Assembly: GCA_023434825.1 (NCBI GenBank)
Contig: JAEYSH010000124.1
Location: 1 to 8,396, forward strand
Direction: 5' to 3'
Origin: Methanobacteriota archaeon
GTDB lineage: Archaea; Methanobacteriota; Methanobacteria; Methanobacteriales; Methanobacteriaceae
Length of the DNA: 8,396 nucleotides
Made by a program: the position numbers and the translations under genes. Shown piece by piece: positions 4,898 through 8,396 of the stretch; position 1 is the first letter of the stretch; each line of letters starts with the position of its first letter. A model generated the notes under the pieces. It had not been told where the DNA came from and did not search any database. It saw nothing but the letters and a program-made list of their open reading frames with translations.

Positions 4898-6091
4898 TTA
4901 TTTATCTTCTTTAGAAGTGGATAAACCTAAATATCTAGCTAAAATATTAATTGTTGACCCTTGAACCAGTGCAGAAGTTATGGTTATAAAGAATACAATG
5001 TTAAAAATCAAGTTTGAACCGTTTATTCCAGCTACTATGGGATAAGTAGCGAAAATTATGGGTACTGCACCCCTAATACCAACAAATGAAATAAAAATCT
5101 TATCTTTAAGCTCCACTTTAAATGGAATAAAACATAAAAAGACTGCAAGAGGTCTTGCAACCAGAATAAGGAAAAATGAGATTATAAGTCCAATTCCAAT
5201 TACTGGAATTATTTGTGAGGGGAAGACAAGTAATCCCAGGGTTAAAAACATGATTATTTGCATTAACCAGGCCATTGCATCGAAAAACTGCATTTGAACT
5301 TTTCTATTGATAAAGTAACTGTTCCCTAATATTAAAGCAGCAATATAAACGCTTAAAAACCCATTTCCCCCGGCAAAATAGCTCACTGTAAATGTAAGGA
5401 AAGCTATTGCAATTGTTAAAACTGGATAAAGTCCCTGAATTTCAAGATTAATGTTGTTAATTAGTTTTTCAGCACCCTTACCAAAGAGAACACCGAAAAT
5501 AACTCCAAGTCCAATAGATTGAACCAGTAAAAGAATTGTTGACCATATAGAAGTTGTTGGATTTAAAATAAGGAATATCAATGTAGTTGTCATAAAATAT
5601 GCCATAGGATCGTTAGTTCCACTTTCAAGTTCTAATGTAGGTTCGATATTGTTTTTAAGACCCTGTTTTTGAGATCTAAAAATTGAAAATATGGCTGCTG
5701 CATCTGTTGATGAGACTATTGCACCTAATAATAAGGATTCCATAAGATTAAAGCCAGTAATCCAGTTAACGAATAGCCCAATCGCTACAGTTGTAATTAC
5801 AACACCAACTGTGGATAAAACAATTCCTCTTCCTAAAACTGGCTTTATTTCCATCCATTTTGTATCCATACCTCCTGAAAAAAGGATGATTACAAGAGCT
5901 ACTATTCCAATAAACTGAGTAATGTTTGGATCATCAAAGTAAAGCCCGCCTATACCTTCAGAACCAGCAAGCATCCCTATTAAGAGAAAGAAGAGTAATG
6001 CTGGAACTCCCAGTCTTTGAGAGGTTTTACTTATTAAGATACTTATAAAGAGTAAAAAAGCGCCAATAAAAATGAAAGATTCTGAAATCAT
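4898..6091 (-). CDS. CPA1-family cation/proton antiporter without TrkA-C domain
   Basis: A 397-aa integral membrane protein of the Na+/H+ (or K+/H+) exchanger family, with about 12 hydrophobic segments. The inverted-repeat core is visible: RLGVPALLFFLLIGMLAG (26-43), FSGGMD (71-76), the unwound-helix TD of SSTDAAA (127-133), the CPA1 ion-binding ESGTND (156-161; N160, D161), and the conserved arginine of GIRGAVPI (338-345; R340). The sequence order resembles the NhaP2/CvrA branch, whose members usually continue into a C-terminal TrkA-C regulatory domain. Here the protein stops after STSKEDK, so that domain is absent. It should help set cytoplasmic pH and Na+/K+. The ion cannot be told from sequence. 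The ATG at 6091 has no clear ribosome-binding site. The gene starts 47 bp after the NudC gene, so co-transcription is possible although the functions do not obviously connect. Confidence 0.88.
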   Translation of the reverse strand: MISESFIFIGAFLLFISILISKTSQRLGVPALLFFLLIGMLAGSEGIGGLYFDDPNITQFIGIVALVIILFSGGMDTKWMEIKPVLGRGIVLSTVGVVITTVAIGLFVNWITGFNLMESLLLGAIVSSTDAAAIFSIFRSQKQGLKNNIEPTLELESGTNDPMAYFMTTTLIFLILNPTTSIWSTILLLVQSIGLGVIFGVLFGKGAEKLINNINLEIQGLYPVLTIAIAFLTFTVSYFAGGNGFLSVYIAALILGNSYFINRKVQMQFFDAMAWLMQIIMFLTLGLLVFPSQIIPVIGIGLIISFFLILVARPLAVFLCFIPFKVELKDKIFISFVGIRGAVPIIFATYPIVAGINGSNLIFNIVFFITITSALVQGSTINILARYLGLSTSKEDK

Positions 6092-6138
6092 TTATTAAAT
6101 GTTTATTTTTAAAGTTTAATAAATTTTAATAAAATAAT

Positions 6139-7044
6139 TCATTCATCGGAATAAGAGTCAAGAAACCAGTCAATTAACTCACTGGCAATACTCATTTTGG
6201 AATCTGGAATCTCAATTTCATCTGGAGCAAACCATTTAGCATCTTCAATCTCTTTTTCGTCTATTTTTACCTCACCGCTTTCATATTCAGCAGTAAATCC
6301 AATCATTAAGGAATGTGGATATGGCCAGGGTTGGCTGCCGAAATATTTTATATTCTTTACTTTCAATCCTACTTCTTCTTCAGTTTCACGTAAAACTGCT
6401 TCTTCAAGTGTTTCACCAGCTTCTACAAATCCTGCAATAAGACTGTATCTCCTGTAGACCCCATATGAGTGTTTGGCCATTAGTAATTTGCCATCTTTAA
6501 CAATTGCAGTTATCACTGCTGGAGATAAACGAGTGAAACTCATGTGTCCGCATTCTGGACAAATTTTAGCCATTTCATGGTCTTTATTTACAGTTTCTGC
6601 ACCGCATGTACCGCAGAAATGGTGGTTTTTATCCCAGTTTATAACTTGAATTGCACGGCCGGCTAATAAATATATATCTTCGTCTAAAGTCTCGTAGAGC
6701 ATTCTTAAATCTTCAAAATAGCAGCCTTCAGGGGCTTTGGTCTCAGGCACAACTTCTGCTGTGTAAACTGGATATCCTTCAAGTATACCTAAATATTGTG
6801 TTCTAATTGGTGAAAATTCGTTTATATTTTCTGTTAAAATGAGATTTAGTTTATTTTTAGGGTCTATTAGTAATTTTGAGTTATTGAAAATGAACCAGTA
6901 TGAGGGTCCGCTGTATTCTTTGTCAGGGATGAATGAGGGATTGTATCTTTTGTATATGCCCAGTAGTATTGATAGAGTTAGAACCAAAAAATAATAGTTT
7001 CTACTATTAAAAATACCACTTAAAAATTGCAATTTTTTACTCAT
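6139..7044 (-). CDS. nudC: NADH/NAD+ pyrophosphatase, NudC type, with N-terminal hydrophobic helix
   Basis: A 301-aa Nudix hydrolase that should split NAD(H) into NMN(H) and AMP; NudC enzymes can also remove NAD caps from RNA. After an N-terminal NudC-like domain (about 47-135) come the four-cysteine zinc ribbon C144-GT-C147 and C162-PE-C165. Next is the catalytic domain with a perfect Nudix box, G205-x5-E211-x7-R219-E220-T-E-E223-E224-V-G226-L. The family signature SQPWPYPHSLM follows at 237-247. E. coli NudC has 257 residues; the extra length is mostly an N-terminal extension with a hydrophobic stretch at 17-30 (YYFLVLTLSILLGI) followed by KRY, resembling a membrane anchor. The start ATG is supported by GAGGA (7055-7051) at 6 nt. 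A TATA-like ATATTTATA lies at 7070-7078. The antiporter gene follows 47 bp downstream. Confidence 0.92.
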   Translation of the reverse strand: MSKKLQFLSGIFNSRNYYFLVLTLSILLGIYKRYNPSFIPDKEYSGPSYWFIFNNSKLLIDPKNKLNLILTENINEFSPIRTQYLGILEGYPVYTAEVVPETKAPEGCYFEDLRMLYETLDEDIYLLAGRAIQVINWDKNHHFCGTCGAETVNKDHEMAKICPECGHMSFTRLSPAVITAIVKDGKLLMAKHSYGVYRRYSLIAGFVEAGETLEEAVLRETEEEVGLKVKNIKYFGSQPWPYPHSLMIGFTAEYESGEVKIDEKEIEDAKWFAPDEIEIPDSKMSIASELIDWFLDSYSDE

Positions 7045-7050
7045 TTAGAT

Positions 7051-7055
7051 TCCTC
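7051..7055 (-). promoter_or_regulatory. Ribosome-binding site supporting the long nudC start
   Basis: GAGGA, 6 nt before the ATG at 7044. It matters because it supports including the unusual hydrophobic N-terminal extension in the NudC protein. Confidence 0.7.
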
Positions 7056-7090
7056 TAAATTTATAACCGTATAAATATTTTCTTTATCTA

Positions 7091-7096
7091 AGAAAA
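7091..7096 (-). terminator. Oligo-T tract after trmB-like gene
   Basis: Six T residues on the minus strand, about 35 nt past the regulator's stop codon and just before the TATA-like element of nudC (7070-7078). This suggests separate transcripts. No hairpin accompanies it. Confidence 0.35.
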
Positions 7097-7130
7097 AATA
7101 AGTGACTTTTTTTTGATTAATTATGTTATA

Positions 7131-7955
<825 letters not shown>

Positions 7956-7993
7956 AATAATCTCCTGATTTTAGTGATTAGATGACAAATTAC

Positions 7994-8009
7994 TATTCTC
8001 AATAGAATA
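7994..8009. repeat. Short inverted repeat in the regulator leader
   Basis: TATTCT (7994-7999) and AGAATA (8004-8009) are separated by CAAT. The element lies at or near the predicted transcription start of the regulator gene, where a bound protein would block transcription. Its sequence differs from the two palindromes at 8037 and 8094. Confidence 0.3.
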
Positions 8010-8022
8010 TACTTTATTCATC

Positions 8023-8030
8023 TATTTAAA
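8023..8030 (-). promoter_or_regulatory. TATA box of the trmB-like gene
   Basis: On the minus strand this reads TTTAAATA, an exact match to the methanogen box-A consensus TTTAWATA. A start site about 25 bp downstream, near 8001, gives a leader of about 46 nt. The palindrome at 8037-8058 begins 6 bp upstream, overlapping or abutting the BRE. A second candidate, GTATATTC, lies at 8005-8012. Confidence 0.5.
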
Positions 8031-8036
8031 ATTAAA

Positions 8037-8058
8037 AGTTGTAATGTTATTTACAACT
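8037..8058. promoter_or_regulatory. Palindromic operator 1, AGTTGTAA-N6-TTACAACT
   Basis: A perfect inverted repeat with 8-bp arms, AGTTGTAA (8037-8044) and TTACAACT (8051-8058), and spacer TGTTAT. The same arms and spacing recur at 8094-8115. Its position at the BRE of the regulator's putative promoter suggests autoregulation. The 14-bp distance between arm centres fits a dimeric winged-helix protein contacting successive major grooves. Confidence 0.8.
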
Positions 8059-8093
8059 AATCCAAAAAGTATATTAACTATGAATTATACTAA

Positions 8094-8115
8094 AGTTGTA
8101 ATGTATTTTACAACT
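8094..8115. promoter_or_regulatory. Palindromic operator 2, AGTTGTAA-N6-TTACAACT
   Basis: The second copy has arms AGTTGTAA (8094-8101) and TTACAACT (8108-8115), with spacer TGTATT. It lies 57 bp from copy 1 and 12 bp upstream of the exporter's TATA box. A weaker inverted repeat, AGTATA…TATACT (8068-8073 and 8086-8091), sits between the two copies. Confidence 0.8.
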
Positions 8116-8127
8116 AATTTGAATAAC

Positions 8128-8135
8128 TATAAAAA
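8128..8135 (+). promoter_or_regulatory. TATA box of the MFS exporter gene
   Basis: TATAAAAA, about 76 bp before the ATG at 8204. A start site near 8157 gives a leader of about 47 nt that contains the ribosome-binding site AGAGGA at 8193-8198. Confidence 0.45.
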
Positions 8136-8203
8136 ATTAGTAAAATTATTCATAACTGCTTAAATTAAGTTTTTAGCCAATTATATTAAATGAGAGGAAT
8201 AAA

Positions 8204-8396
8204 ATGGGCGAATATACAACAGATAAAACAAATAAAAAAAGCATTGGGGAAGCACCATTCTTTGTGATGATGGTGCTAGCATTAGGAGTTTTTATGACAG
8301 GGATTGATGCATATATCTTCATTCCTGCATTACCAACTTTAATTAAAGATTTAAACACGTCTTTTGAATTGGTATCATGGACATTGACAGTACTTA
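8204..8396 (+). CDS. MFS transporter, probable drug:H+ antiporter (3' end outside window)
   Basis: The first 64 residues of a major facilitator superfamily protein; the frame continues past the window end. A polar, lysine-rich cytoplasmic start (MGEYTTDKTNKKSIGEAP, residues 1-18) is followed by the first transmembrane helix (about 19-42). That helix carries the D…IPALP pattern (GIDAYIFIPALPTLIKDL, 33-50) seen at the first helix of DHA-type multidrug exporters, then by SFELVSWTLTVL (53-64), the usual start of helix 2. The ATG at 8204 has AGAGGA (8193-8198) 5 nt upstream. It is divergent from the TrmB-like regulator, with two operator-like palindromes between them, so expression is probably controlled by that protein. 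The substrate and the exact DHA1/DHA2 class cannot be judged from this fragment. Confidence 0.85.
   Translation, partial: MGEYTTDKTNKKSIGEAPFFVMMVLALGVFMTGIDAYIFIPALPTLIKDLNTSFELVSWTLTVL

Noticed and set aside
8173..8358. 61-aa minus-strand frame opposite the MFS gene
   Set aside because: It is the shadow of the MFS reading frame, which has a good ribosome-binding site and a clear first transmembrane helix.

Overview
The window looks like chromosomal DNA of a methanogenic archaeon, most likely a Methanobacteriales member close to Methanobacterium. This rests on several observations. The DNA is very AT-rich. Ribosome-binding sites match the archaeal 16S 3' end (AGGTGAT, AAGGAG, GGAGG). Box-A-like TATA elements (for example TTTAAATA) replace bacterial -35/-10 promoters. 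The gene set is archaeal: a PAS/HisKA_2 sensor kinase, an archaeal-type AhcY homologue (possibly an S-inosylhomocysteine hydrolase), a DUF2119-like protein and a TrmB-family regulator. No IS element, CRISPR array, tRNA, rRNA, phage or defence gene is visible.

Layout, left to right. (1) 2-721: 3' part of a sensor histidine kinase whose sensor domains lie outside the window. (2) 900-2150: ahcY of the methyl cycle, followed after 31 bp by a 203-aa DUF2119-like protein that carries the zinc-ligand pattern of M14 (AstE/AspA-type) hydrolases. (3) 2800-4747: a stretch of small genes separated by AT-rich spacers. They are a 47-aa zinc ribbon (-), an 84-aa unknown with a TTG start (-), a 141-aa five-helix membrane protein (-), a 29-aa single-helix membrane microprotein (+) and a 68-aa acidic protein (-). 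The zinc ribbon and the 29-aa protein were found by reading the strands directly; both have strong Shine-Dalgarno sites. (4) 4898-7044 (-): a NudC-type NADH/NAD pyrophosphatase with an N-terminal hydrophobic helix, followed by a CPA1 cation/proton antiporter that lacks the C-terminal TrkA-C regulatory domain. (5) 7131-8396: a TrmB-family regulator (-) divergent from the start of an MFS exporter (+), which runs off the window.

The most informative non-coding signal is in the trmB/MFS intergenic region. Two copies of a 22-bp perfect palindrome, AGTTGTAA-N6-TTACAACT, lie 57 bp apart, each just upstream of the putative TATA box of one divergent promoter. This suggests a self-contained regulator-operator-transporter module. 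The other points of interest are the M14-like motif set in the DUF2119-like protein beside ahcY, and the small-protein genes. Much of the rest is ordinary housekeeping or hypothetical content. Functional assignments rest on motifs read by eye; no database search was possible.
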